Origin: Sipunculus nudus
Taxonomy: Eukaryota; Annelida; Sipuncula; Golfingiida; Sipunculidae
Assembly: GCA_026874595.1 (NCBI GenBank)
Contig: CM049318.1
Span: forward strand, 41,088,456-41,152,455
Direction: 5' to 3'
Length of the DNA: 64,000 nt
The notes below the pieces were generated by a model. That model saw only the letters and a program-made list of their open reading frames with translations. It did not search any database and was not told the DNA's origin. Both the position numbers and the translations under genes were made by a program. This document shows, piece after piece, positions 24,601 to 39,600 of this stretch. How positions within the stretch are numbered: position 1 is the stretch's first letter; each line of letters starts with the position of its first letter.

Positions 24601-27600
24601 CTCTTGAAAAGTATCCTTTTTTCAGATTAATATCAGAAGTTTCTTTTTATCCCCAGTCATTCATATTATGCAGATTAACAAGGCATGTTCTTTCCTGTCA
24701 GTAAAATTAAATTACATGCACAAAAAACAGCACTATAAATAAATTTGTGATAACATTGGTCAGTATGGCTTACTGGTAATAAAATTACCACCATGGTAAC
24801 TCTCTTATTTTATATTTTTGCACTCTCTCTCTATGTCTTTTATACAAAAAATTTTAATTTATTAACTAAAGATAGGATCAGGAACTTATTTTGTAAACCG
24901 TTTGTTATGTTTTCATTCTCTACAACTAAGGAGGTGATTGATTTATTTTGAAATTTATGAAATGTGAACAGTTATAGTAGCATCAGCTAGGAAAAGATCA
25001 TTTAAAATAAGGGCAGTTAAAATGTGTGACAGTTTATTTAAAACAGTTGCAGTGATAAGATTTGTAATGAAATCACTGCTCAAAGCGGATCATCAAGAAC
25101 AGCTTCATTTACTTAAGAACTTTTGTGAACAATTCAGAAGAGAAAGAGCACCTGTAATGTCAATACCATTTCTGTAATCAGTGCAGTATTGGTATTGTTC
25201 ATACAAAATGATGATGCCATCCAAGGGTATTAAAGGGATCAGTGTGGTACTCTGCCCTCTTTTAGATTTATTTCTCCCCTCCCATGGGGGTGACATAATG
25301 TTTGGTCTCTCATAATCAGCATTGTCTGTAGTTATTATCTGTGTCATTTCTATTTAGGGTGATAACTTTTGAACGATTTGGTATTTTTTTCATGAAATTT
25401 TAATTTTTTAATGTTTCTACAAATATCTCAGAAAGGTTAAAAAAGCAGTGCACTTACCTTAATTTTCAAGATCAAATAAACCAAAATACTTTGTGAACCT
25501 CATGACTTAGGTATTGCATATTCTTTCCCCAAATTTGTTAAAGAAGGTGTTTCAACCAAGTTTCGAAAAGGATAAGAAACTGATTACCTTGACCTTCATA
25601 TTCAAGGTCAAATTAGCTGAATTATAATCTTGTGTCAACACTATAATGTATGAACCACTCAGTGTATTTTCTTGAAATTTGATATGCAAATTGTTTCTAC
25701 CAAAATTTCAAATGAGTTAAAAACAGTGGTGATCTTGACCTTCATCTTCAAGGTCAAATCTTCAGAATTCTTGGATTTTTGTGAACCCCACAGCTTTTGA
25801 AGTTGTCCCTATATTTTTCATCAAATTTCATAATGGGGACCTATAGGGAGGGGAGACATCTGTTTTGGCAGTTAATAAAACAAACTTGTTGTAGTTTTTC
25901 ACTGCTGTTTGTTCAAAATAAGTGTCAGTTAAAAATCATTTTAAGGCCTGTGTGACTTATCAAAAGACATGCATATGAATAACATAAAAACAATGAGACT
26001 GAAAAGGATCAAGTTTGACCACATGTTAAATGTTTATTAATTTTTCATTGTCTCATATATTTCATTGAAACTCTTATTGAACTTCATTATATAACAAGAT
26101 GTGTCACAGATCATCAGCCTTGGCAGATATGAGAAATATACACTGGGTCAGTTGATGATGAACATCAAGGCAAGTTACAGATCTGACATACTGTGGATAA
26201 AGAAAAAATTGTTGGTTTAAGTTTGTGTGGTTTTGATTTGAAACTCAAAATTTGCAGCTTTAAAACATTCATCATTCAATATACCGGTAAACCTGAAAGT
26301 GAGTAAGAGAGGAATAGTTATCCCCTCGCCTGCTTATTTTTCTTAGGATTTGATTTTGAGGAGTGGCAAGGCAGTTTCAGTGATTGTCATAAAATTGTCA
26401 TTGCATATGCAGTTAATAAGGTTTAATAAAATTAATACCTAGTTCACTATTGTTGCTGGTACTGACTTTACCTGTGATCCTAATTTGACATAGGTTTAAA
26501 AAGCAAGACATGCAGTGCAAAATGACTGTTTAGCATAATGATATAAGAGAGAGAAAGCAAATCCTCATGTCAGTGTGAGGGCAGACATACTTTAACAGAA
26601 AAAAATTTATGTCCTTCAGTGCAAGTTTTACTTATCTGTAGTTAGACATGAATACCTTTCTCACAAAATAAGATTAAATCTTTATTTTTGTTATTAATTG
26701 GTTATGTAATTTCCTTTGTGTTTTTTAGCTCAGCTGACTGAAAGTCATCTGAGCTATAGCGATCACTCTTTGTCCGTCGTCCGTCTGTCCGTCTGTCCGT
26801 TAACCAGGCACAAATCGTAACCGCTGGACCTAGAACCTTGTAACTTGGGATTCTGAGAGGTCAATGAAAAATCTCCTTGGAAACCAGAAATTAGGTCTCT
26901 GTTACCCATATCCTTCGAGCTATGTGGCCCCAAAGTACCCCCCAGAAAAGTCAAAAATTTCATACAAAAACTTCAATATCTCATTAACTACTTGACTGAT
27001 GGTCATGATTTTTGGCATACATATTGATCATGAGATGTTACATCACTTCCTGCAGACTGGTGGCGCCACCTGTATTTTTCGATTTTTTACGAATTTTTTT
27101 CTCTATTTTTTAGACCTTTAAAAATGTGAACATCTGTTAACAAGGCACAAATCATAAAGACTGGACTTAGAATCTTATTTCTTGACACACTGAGAGGTCC
27201 ATGAAAAATCTCCTTGGAAACCAGAAATTAGGTCTCTGTTACCCATATCCTTTGAGCTATGGGGCCCCAAAGTACCCCCCAGAATAGTAAAAAATTTCAT
27301 ACAAAAACTTCAATATCTCAATTACTACATCACTGATGGTCTTCATTTTTGGCATACATATTGATCATGAGATGTTCGATCAGTTCCTGCAGACTGGTGG
27401 CGCCACCTGTACTGTTTGATTTTTTACGATTTTTTCCTCTATTTTTGAGACCTTTGAGGATGCTGTCATCTGTTAGCGTGGCACAAATCGTAACGACTGG
27501 ACCTAGAATCTTCATTTTCGACACACTGAGAACCCTATGAAAAGTCTCCGTGGAAACCAGAAATTAGGTCTCTGTTACCCATATCCTTCGAGCTATGGGG

Positions 27601-30600
27601 CCCAAAATTACCCCCCAGAATAGTCAAAAATTTCATACAAAAACTTCAATATCTCATTAACTACATCACTGATGGTCATGATTTTCGACATACATATTGA
27701 TCATGAGATGTTTCATCAGTTTGTGCAGACTGGTGGCGCCACCTGTATTTTTCAATGTTCACGAATTGTTTTCTCCATTTTTGAGACCTTTAAGGATGTA
27801 GTTATCTGTCAACAGGGTACAAATCGTAACGACTGGACCTAGAATCTTCGTTCTTGACACACAGGGAGACCCATGATAAGTCTCCATGGAAACCTGAAAT
27901 TTGGTCTCTGTTACCCATATCCTTTGAGCTATGGCACTCCAAAGTACAGCTCAGAATAATGGAAAATTTGATACAAAAGCTGAAGTATCTGAACAACTAA
28001 TGCAGAGATAACCATAATTGTTTGCATGGATATTGATCATGGAGTGTTTCATAAGTTTCTGCAGACTGGTGGCACCACCTGTATTTGTTCGTTTTTTTTT
28101 TTACGAAATTTTTCTGTATTTTTGAGACCTTTAAAGATATGAACATCTGTTAACAGGGCACAAATCATAAAAACTGGACCAAGAATCTTCATTCTTGACA
28201 CACAGGGAGACCCATGAAAAGTCTCCATGGAAACTTGAAATTAGGTCTCTGTTACCCATATTCTTTAAGCTGTATGGGTCTAAAATACCCCCCACCCCCC
28301 AGAATAATGGAAAATTTGATACAAAAACTGCAGTATTTCAATAACTACAACACTGATGGTCATGATTTTCAGCATACATATTGATCATGAGCTGTTCCAT
28401 CAGTTTCTGCAGACTGGGTGTGCCACCTCTATTTTTTTTTCAAATTTTTACGAATTTTTTTCTTTTTTTTGAGACCTTTAAAGATGTGGTTATCTGTCAA
28501 CAGGGTACAAATCGCAACAACTGGACCTAGAATCTTCATTCTTGTCATGCAAGGAGGCCCATGAAAGGTGCCTGTGGAAACTTGAAATTAGGTCTCTGTT
28601 ACCCATATCCTTCAAGCTATAGGACTCCGAAGTATCCCTCAGAATAATGGACAATTTGATACAAAAACTGAAGTATCTGAACAACTAATGCAGAGATCAC
28701 CATGATTTTTTGCATGGATATTGACCATTAAGTGTTTTTATTAGTTTCTGCAGACTGGTGGAGCCACCTGTATTTTTGTATCCGCCAAAACGAAGTTTTG
28801 CGGATACTATGTTTTTGACCGAGTTCCTCCGCCGCGGCGACGTTCGTTTCCAGAGAGCTCCTCGGAGACTAATGGACCGATTTTTCCCAAACTTACACAT
28901 ATTATCGGGTCACATGTGAACTGGTGCCTAACCAATTTGCATTGACCTCTGACCTTTCCTCTCTATCCAGTGTCCATTTGTGGGTCTGTTTCCACTCATA
29001 AACCCTCATATCTTGGGAACCGTTTGATCGATCAGGAAATAAAATTGATACAAATGTAGCCCTTGGATTGCTTTATAACATACACAAAAAATGGTGGCGC
29101 CACCTGTAACCATGTTTGCACAGTGTCCATCTATCTGTTCATCTGCCTTGGGTTAAAATCACTCATATCTCTGCAGTGAATTGACTAATTCACCTGAAAT
29201 TCGTCATGTGTATACATCCAGGATAGCTTTCTTGATTTTATGACAGGTGGCGCCACCTACGTTCAAGTTCACACTGATGACATCCAAGCTTATATCTCGG
29301 GAACCGTTTGACCGATCAGGAAATAAAATTTATACAAATGTAGCCCTTTGATAGCTCTGTAACATACACAAAAAATGGTGGCGCCATCTGTAACAATGTT
29401 TGCACAGCGTCTGTCTGTTAGTCTGCCGTGGCCTAAAATTACTCATTTCTCTGTAGTGGTTCGACATAACTGCCTAAAATTTTGCAGGTTTATACATCGT
29501 GGACAGCTTTCTTGATTTTATGACAGGTGGCGCCACCTACATTCTAGTTAACGCTGGACACATCCAAGCTCATATCTCAGGAACCATTTGACCGATTGGG
29601 CCAAAATTGTGCATGTGTTTAGATCTCACATAGGTCTTTATCATACACAAAACTTGAGGGGTTACCTGCAAAGATTTTTGCACAGTGTTTGTCTGTTAGT
29701 CTGCCATGGGCAAAAATCGCTCATATACATGTAGTGGTTTGACTTTTCTGCCTAAAATTTTGCAGGTGTATACAACTTGGACAGCTTTCTGGATTTGTGG
29801 TAGGTGGCACAACCTACATACACATTTAGGCTGCAGACATCCATGCTAATATGCAACATACCTCACTCTATTTCCCCTTGCCACTCAATCCATGCCTCAC
29901 TATCCGATTTTGGCAGATACATGTAGTCACTTGTCGGTTACCTGTATTCTAGTTTTAAAAGTTTACACATTTTTCTCTATTTTTGAGATATATAAATACA
30001 GACTAAATCTTGGCCTGTTGGTTAATCTGTTTGATGCTTCAGTTGAATGGGTATATACTACCATTCTGATTATAAAATTTCCTTTTGCGAATCTCTTCCC
30101 AGTCAGCTGAGCGTCATGACCCATGGGTCACTTGTTTTTTAGTTTTATCTATTGGTTATTATCAGCCTGCGCATTAATGCAGGATTACTGGATTTTATTA
30201 CCCAATATGGACAATTGACTGGCCTTTTCAATCTACTGGTATAATTAATGTATGATAGAGGTGTTTAATTTTGTGAAAAATGTTACCCACAAATTTGATG
30301 AAGTAAAACTCCCACAAACATTTCAGAATCCACAGTGCAAGTATTATGAAAATAGGAAATCATTGGTTAATCAGCAAGAAAACATGTGAATTAGAATAAT
30401 AATTGCTTCATTTGAAAAAAAACTAAGTACTATTTATTTTTTTAAATGATGCTAAATAGAACTTCCAGGACAGCTGTCCTTTTCTATTTTTCATCTAAGA
30501 GAATTTCTTATAAATTGTGTTGATGCATTGAGATACATTGGTTTACTGGTATATAAATTGTACAACTTTACCTCATTGCAAATGGTATAAAAATATTATG

Positions 30601-33600
30601 TTGATATACTTAAAGTGAACTGTAACATTGGTAAAATGATTAATAAATATTAAACTTTAAAATTAACATTTTTCTTTTTTTTATTTTGTCATCTCAGATT
30701 ACAGTTTATAACTTACAACTTTAAACTATTTAACTATAAACTTTTAACTATAAACTTTAAATTAACTTGATTGTCCCATTAGTAGCTATTATAAAGAGAA
30801 GAAGTTATGTGAGTTATCTGTCAATCCCACAGTAATAATATTTGCTTATTGCAGGTATCCGACTGTAAATGGCTGCAGTCAGTCCAGTGTCCACAGCTTA
30901 GGGTGACAGTACTGTCAAAGCTGATATACTGGCTGATGACTGGTCTGGTGTTAAACCTTATAAAGGTGTGTAGGTTTTCTTATTGTATGATTTAAAAAGA
31001 ACTAACACGTATCACTCTGGGAGCATCAGGAATAATATGGACAAGGATTTGAGGAGCTGTATATATGGAATGCCCAGTTCTTTGGAAATAATGTATGTTT
31101 GCTTCCCAAAAAAAGCCATAAGCTCTAAGAACAAGATGGATAAAAAAACAGATGATCATAATGAACAAATAATTTTTTTAAAAATAACCAGAAGTTTATG
31201 GATTAATATTCAATTGAACATATTCATGTAGCATGTATAAAAAACCCGTCCCTTATAAAAAAAAATACTCTTCAAAAGTAACCAGAAATGAAAACCTGAA
31301 ATTCTCATCTGACACCCAAAGATAATTTTATTTTATTGTACAAAAATTATACTGACAATTAACATCAGTTAATTTTTCTTAATTTAAGCCTGCTGTTACT
31401 GATGCCTGAACAAGAATCCGACACATATTGGTGCCCTCTTAAGGTAGCAGGACTGGTCAAAATCCTAAAAATTGGTGTTTTTTCAATAAAAAGGAATACG
31501 TAATATTGAATACTGGGCGGATCTAATGCAGCTGAGCACATTTTGGGTCGCCAGTTGCATTTTGTGGAAAAGGGTGATTTCTATTCAGTAAACACCAAGA
31601 TGTGTTAACAGGGTGTTTGTAAACTAACTCCAGCCCTGCCACAGGCCTGTCAATCACTCTGCCCGCACTCACCTGGGTCATTCAGCCAATCACAATGTGC
31701 AAGAGTTTAATTAATGCATGGGTCAAGTACCTCCGTGCAGGAGTTGGCAAGTACTGACGGTCGACGTTTGTTTGTCCAATCTAATTAGCTGATCATACAA
31801 CTTATAAGTGTTGGAGAGCAACCCTAACTCTAGCTAATTAGTGTGCAAACAATCCGGTCCTTTTGAATAATCTGTTAGTGTCATTGGCCTTTCTTTCTTT
31901 TGTCGGTTATGTTACGCTGAAACACAAATTTTCACTTGACATCATGTTATTTCTGCTATATCCTGAGCCTATCAATGGATACGTAAATTACTTTATAATA
32001 AGCTGCTCCATATCCAAACCATAACATCTATGATATTCATACTGTCAACACTGCAACAAATAAGTATTACACCAATACCAAACAAAACTACGAGGGGCCG
32101 ATGACACAAATCCCGAATGCCACTTAAAAAACTGCTGCAGTTGAATGATATCAAGAAGTCTCAGCGGGCCGAACCTACTTCCGTGATCAAACTGATGGCC
32201 AGCGACGATGAATTGTCAGATGACGGCATCTCTAAGTTTACGCATGAAGGAAAACCGGAGGCCGACACCTATTGACTTTGGTAGTGTTATCAACTAAACG
32301 CGCTATTGTCAGCTGCTGTTGTACATCCCTCCAATAAAAAATAAGTCCAGATTTTGCATATGACTTGTATGTGTATGCGAGATTTAAATATAAACTTTAT
32401 TTATTTTACATGGATTGTACAACTATTTATAGTAACTATTATGAGGCACTCTCCATGACAAGGATGTTGACCCTCGGTAGTCGGTAAATATATAATTTAT
32501 TTTATACGAGATTTTTATGATCGTTATAAACTCGTCTCTATTGTCATCTCCCAAATACCTATAATGTATGTAAACCGTGATGTAAACCACATGTACTCAC
32601 TCAAATTGATTGAACTTGGGTAAGATTTCTAAAAATTAAATAAACACATGTTGACATTTGCTAACCCTTCTGTATCATTTGTTTCAGGGTTTTTTTTATG
32701 TGACAGACACCACTCTCTTCAGAAATAGATTATTCTACTACAGGAAAACAACATGGACAAAGATCAAACAGTTAGCTATTTCAGGTAGTGGTATGCTTGC
32801 ACTGTTTATAAAAAGTAGGTTTGAACCTTCAAGTCTAAAAGGGGTTTAATTTGGGTAATACTTGCCAAATATGCCTATCCCAAATTTGACTCAAGTACTT
32901 GCATACATGACTATTTTCGCAACATGTTGGTTAGGAGAAAGTTTAGCTGTAAAAAGTCATATGATGCATATTTTGATATATTATTTTTTAAAATAAGATG
33001 TCTATTATATCCTGACGGTGCATGTATTGCCATGGCAACAAGTACCTGAGAACAAGTACTATCAAGTACTTGGATCGCCAATTTAGTACCAATTTTAGCT
33101 CTAGAACCTACTTTGGACAATAATGCCTACTCATAGAAAAAAAAATTGCTATTAGTATTGTGTATATTAGCCCACACTGGAATCTGAAACAACCAACAAA
33201 TTTAGTTAGTTTCACTTTGTAATGTGAAATTTGCAGTTGTTTTCCAGATTTAGCTCCAAGAGGTATTGAAATACACTTGCTTCTTAGTTAATCATAAAGG
33301 GTCAGAACATTAAATATGATAAGATATAAGATATAATTTATTGCTATATATATGTAATAAAATGATCACATACAATTGTATTTGGCTTGACTGGCTTGCT
33401 TAAACAAACACATTAAACAAGAAATAATAATATAAAATTGTGTATGAAAAAGATGTATGCCGGACTAAAATTCTTTGACTAGGTTATTGTGCTGCAAGTG
33501 CTATATTTATAGCCAAACGGCCGATGCGTATGTGCTAGTTTGAGTTCTTTTGGAATTGCCTGATAGCGACAGCAACCTATAGCAAACCTCCAATTTCATA

Positions 33601-36600
33601 AATAAATAGTGGGCCAAATGACTTTAGTCTTCTATAATATCACTTGCTTTCTTCAACAATCGTGTTTGAAATATGGAGTCAACAGTGGGTAAAGGAACCC
33701 CAGTGATCCTCTAAGCTGTATAATATAATATTATTACATGTACCGGGGCACTTCATTTGTGTTGCTTTGTTAGGAGAAAGCTAAGCTGTCACAAGGTCAT
33801 ATTATACATAGTTTGCTTACTTAATCAAAACTACTTTTCACTGAGTAAAATTTTGCAAGAGAACTTACTGTTTTAATAATAATAAATGATTAAAAATTTA
33901 TTTTAAAATAAATTGCATACCATGTGAATTTGAAATAGGCCATCCTTATTCCTTTTATGTTTGCTTAACCTGTGCTATTCTCTTTTGAAATCTCCTTATA
34001 GTTGTTGACATCACGGGACATTTCTTTCAAATACAAACTATATTTGTCAATAGAAAAAGATGAAGATGCTTAATAAACTTCATTTTTTTTTCAGCTTGTA
34101 TGAGATGCGAAACCCTAGAGCAAATAAAAGAGGTTTGTATTTTATATGAATGATACGTTTTAATAAATTGATTTGCTCGGTGGTCACATTGTTTTTTAGA
34201 CCAGTTGAAGTTCAATATTTTAAGTACTTGTCTCAAACATTATAGGAGTTTTCTGTCTCAGTCTCCCTTAAAGAATCATATTCCAGAGAGATTTGTCTAA
34301 TGCTTTCATGAAACAACAAATGAAAAAAGGTTTGTTTTACTTTCAGTGGCTCTTATTTTGTAATACTGACTGCAGTCACCAGGTGTCAACATTGTCTTGT
34401 TAGCACTATATCCAGCTATGGCCTTACCAGTTTTATGTCACAGGTTCTTATGCACTTGCATGAAACCTTATAGCATAAATGTGGCCCTCAGCATTGCATA
34501 ATTTGGTTAGATTAACTGAATTACCTGTTAGATTAACAAAAACTTATATTTCTGATATTAAAATCAGATATTTGAATAAGCCCTGTGAAAGACATGCTGC
34601 ACAAGTGCTCAGGGTAGACCTTAACTCATGCAGCATTTTAACCATTCAGCACATGAACATATTGTTACAAAGATGTTGAGCAACCCCATCAACTTTCTTG
34701 ATATTCTTATTCACCTCTGAAAAATTTACTATACTGTCTTTACTAGGAGCAGGTGAGGAGATGGATTCATTCAGGACATTGTCTTGGTGTCTGCTCTATG
34801 CGATTCTTGCCTAAAACATCATCACTCAGATCCATTATTAACATGGGCAAATCAACCAGACTTCACCAGAGGCAGGTAAGTGTAGCATTTATTTTAATAA
34901 AACAAGTTATGATTGTGTTCTTGTAGCTTTTCAACATTCATGATGTATTTATGCATTCAGCATAGTAACTTTCTCATGAAATGTTTTAAGTGTTAATTAC
35001 CAGTATATAACTAAATGTTAATATATTATGATATATTTATTAGATATAACTTTCAATATAAATAATAATAATATGTTTAAGAAAATATTTATTTTCAAGG
35101 TAAAATATCATGCTACTTGATTCAACATTAATATGCACATAAGTATATATTATATATATGTGAGCGAAATGACCCTCACATTTGCAGCTCCTTATTTTAA
35201 TGCCCTTCAGTTAATATCAGCCTTGAGGTTTCAGGACTGGCTAAATTCATCAATTTTTAGCTCAGCTGACTGAAAGTCATCTAAGCTATAGCAATCACTC
35301 TTTGTCCATTGTTTGTCTGTTTTATTGTCTGTCTGTCTGTCTGTCTGTCATATCCGTCTGTTAACAGGGCACAAATCGTAAAAGCTGAACCTAGAAACTT
35401 CTACCTGCAAACCCATGGAGGCCCATAAAAATCTCCTAGGAAACATTAATTAGGTCACTGTGACCTATACCCTTTGAGCTAGGGGCTCACAAGTATCCCC
35501 CAGAATAATTAAAATTTGATACAAAAGCTCCATTATCTGAATAACTGATGCATTGGTTGACATTATTCTTTCTATACATATTGATCATATAGTGTTATAT
35601 CTGTTCCTGAAGATTCGTGTTGCAACCTGTATTTTTTCTAAATTTTACACATTGTTTTCTCTATTTTTGAAACCTTCAAATGAAGCAGTCTGGATGTTAA
35701 TAGGGCACAATCTGTAACATTTAGACCTAGAACATCTAACTGTACATAAAAGGAGGTCCTAGCCAAATCTCCTCAGAAGCCTGAAATTAGGTCATGGCAA
35801 ACTACTAGTTATCATAAAACAAGTTATGTAAAGACCTCAGGCATCCTTACCTCTTATATTTCAAATGGTTGATGTTGTTATACAGCACAGATAAAAACAT
35901 TTTGAATTATAGAATAACACAATTTGAAGAGCCTATTTAGTTACTTGTGTGTGTATGTGTGTTTTAGGAGAGGGGTGAGCATGATGTCTGCTCTAAGTTT
36001 CTAACTCGGCCCTCAGCATCTAATACTAGTGGTATCAGGATTATTTTGGCACTTATTAATTTTCACAATATGTAATGATCCTCCAGCAATACTTTTAACA
36101 TTTGTAATTTTCTACATTATAAATCTCTGATACTTGTTGTTACAGGTGATGTCTGTGAACCGCCTGCTCCAGAACGTTCAGCTGGTTCTCATGTGGATCA
36201 AGGTGAAGTACTTGCTCTGACCAATACATGTACTGCTTAATTCAGGGTAAAGCCTGCTTCACAAGTTTAGTATATGAAATAAATTACATGTTAGAATTAG
36301 TACAATAAAACATACATGACTTTTAGTATAGCTAACTGACATCATCAGAGCTATGACAATGGCCCTTTGTTGTCCATCTGGCCAGATATACAAGGCACAA
36401 TTTGCAACCATTTGGTCCAGATACTTCTCATTTAAATTTGGGGTTGGTCCTGAGAAATTCCTCTTGGAAATCTGAAATAAGGTCATAGTGATCTATATTC
36501 TGCATGTCAAAGGGATAAAAATGATTTTAAGCACCAACACTTTTAATGTCTAAGGCATACATTTATCCCTAAAACAATTCCATTCTGATTTCAATTGCAG

Positions 36601-39600
36601 CTGAGCATATTGAACCAAAAGGCACATACTAACTATTATATATATTTTTGTGAATGATATAATGTATATTTTCTATTATTTATTATGATTTACATGTTTA
36701 ATTAATATGTTAACCTCTCATTTAATATCTGCCAAGCTATGATGACCACTTAACTGTATCCGATTGTGAATATGAAGACTAATCTTATATATTAAAATTA
36801 TAACTTGGTAACAATCAATTTTTGTGGATTACAGTATATTTTAGTCTGTGCTCACACTGCATCACATTATGAATTAAAAGCAACATATATTTGACTTCAT
36901 AACAGATTAATATGGAGGATATTTGTCTCTTCTAAGACATTTTTAACATTAACTGCTTTCTTTTTCAGAATGACCAACCAGAACTGATTGGGAATGCTAA
37001 GTTTGGCCTGGATGATATTTACCTGGCCTGGCTTAAATTTTTACAAGACCGGAGGACCAGAGGAGACGTCAGGTAGGTGGCCATGTAGGTCATAGCTCGT
37101 CTACAATGCATGATCCTCTCATCCACTGCAGAGCATATGGTAGTGAACCTGTAACCGTGTAGAATATTGAGGGCCTATGTTGATAAATTATTATTCTTTT
37201 TAAAGGCCACCTAACTTACCAGAGAATTTTTAGCTCAGCTGACTTTCAGTCATGCTGGGCTATAGCGATGGGTCTTTGTCCGTCGTCCTTCTGTCTGTCC
37301 GTCCGGCCGGCCGTCCTGCCGTCCTTCCGGCCGTTAGCAGGGCACAAATCGTAACCGTAGGGGCTAGGGCCATTAACTCTATGCAATCTTAGTGGTTCTA
37401 AAAAGATCTCCTTGCAAACCTGAAATTAGGTCACTGCGACCTATATTCTCGAAGTTATGGGGTGTGTTTGCACCCCCCAGAAATAATTCTTCTAGCCAAA
37501 ATTATCATCCCAAACCTTCCATCTTTCACATACAGCTCACCTACCAACAGGGGAAGAACCATAATTATTTTGAGGTCACAAGGTCAAAGGTCAAGGTCAC
37601 AGAACCAACTTCTTTGAAAAGCCTGTGGATGCATTTTAAGCCAAACCTTTCATCCCAATTCTTTGATCTTTCACATATAGCTCACCTACTAAGTGGGAGA
37701 AGAATCCTATAGATGTTGAGGTCACAAGGTCAAAGGTCAGGGTCACAGGATTCACTTCTTTGAAAAAGTTGTGGACACATTTCAAGCTAGACCTTTCATT
37801 CCAAACCTTTCAGCACTGATATTGCTTCTCTTCCAACAGGGGAAAAGACCTGTTGATTTTGAGGTCAAAGGTCAAGTTCACAGCACCCTCTTCTTGCATG
37901 GAGTCATTTTCAGGCATACTTTTCAATCTATACTTTCCATCTGTCATATATGGCTTACCTACCAATAGGGGAAGAAGCCTATTGATGTTGAGTTCAAAAG
38001 GTCAAAGGTCAAGGTCACAATATTGTTCTAAATGCTTGTGAACATATTTCAAGTGAAACTGTTCAACCCAAACCTTCAGTCTTTCACATATGCCACATCT
38101 ATGCATCACTGAATGTGATTCAAACTTCATATTTATTGGTCTTTTTGCATGAAGAAATAACTAATTGATTTTGAGGTCAGCTGGTCAGGAGGTTAAAGGT
38201 TGCAGGTCTAAGTTATTCACTCATTGGTTGCCAAGTAATTACACCCGGTCAGATGTTAGTGGTTAGTAGTTACCCATCATTTAGAAAGAATCCAGTTGAT
38301 ATGTGGGCAAAAGGCCAAGGTCATAGGTCAGGGATGTTCACAATAACTTATTTTGTAGACCATCTCTATTTTTCTTGTTTTCTTGTATATATAACCATGG
38401 CACTCTCAACTGGTACATCTCACTGTGTGCTCATAATTTTCAGTGACACTTGTGATATATGACTCCCTTTTGTATCAGCTCATGGAGTGATAAGGATATA
38501 TCATTAGTGCATAACAAAAACACTGTTGCCGGAATGCTTTGGCCAGGCATTAAGAATATGAGAGTTAAGTGTTAAGGTTTAGCTACTGATTTATAAAATG
38601 GTGGGAACATTTTGCATTTTATATCATGGAATCATAGCAATAAACTTAGTTTTCTAGATATCTGAATATTATTATACAAATCATCAGATATACCAGCAAG
38701 TGTTTGTTCTGATAATATGTGGGTCTGTACCTGGATTTAGGATGGCTTTATTTGATTACAAGACTTTTAGTGATGCTTTCTGCATTTCTTTTCTTTTAGG
38801 TTTTGCAGTTAACCTACCCTGCTGACCCATTGAATAGCAAGCTGATAATTAAAACAAATTGGACTTGCACTTTTTACATTTGCATGTTCATAAATCTGAT
38901 ATGAGAGCTCTCCAACCTGATCATGCCTTTTGAATTGTTTTGGACATTCATAACTGTTACATTCTTTGGAGCAATTGCTACAAGTTTAGTGTCTTATTGG
39001 AGGATGTGTGATATCAAATGTCAGACTTGTCAGAAAACCATTATGTCTGCCAGGTAGCCATTTTAGAAATCCTTTTGCCAGGGCAGTTTCTGTGATTTTT
39101 TTATGATGTTTGGTCCCTTTTAGATGATGTTTGTTGTTCAATTTCCGACCTGTCAGAAATCCAATATGGCCACCAGGAAGCCATCTTTAAATTCCTTTAG
39201 AACATATTATCTCAAGAACTATTAAAGTGAATGCAGTGGGATTTATATTAATGTAATCTTGCATTGGGTCAAAGATTTCTTAATAAATATGACCATCATT
39301 TATGTAAGCTCAGTACAGTTGGCTTGTATTGAATAAAATCTAATATGGAAGCACCCATTTCACAATAATTCTTGCATGGATTTCCTTGATCTTTTGCTAT
39401 ATTTTGATCCTATATGTGGCCTGTGTGGTATTCCTTTTGAGACTGACAGGTATCGAGCAAGCTGATGGATTAGTTCCTGATAGCTCAACAACCATACATT
39501 TTGTCTCAGACCATCATTCACTATGTTTTAACCAGACACATATGATAAGAATTTATGGCAACATAGAAAGTTAAAACAAAATTGGCATATAGGTTCTGCA

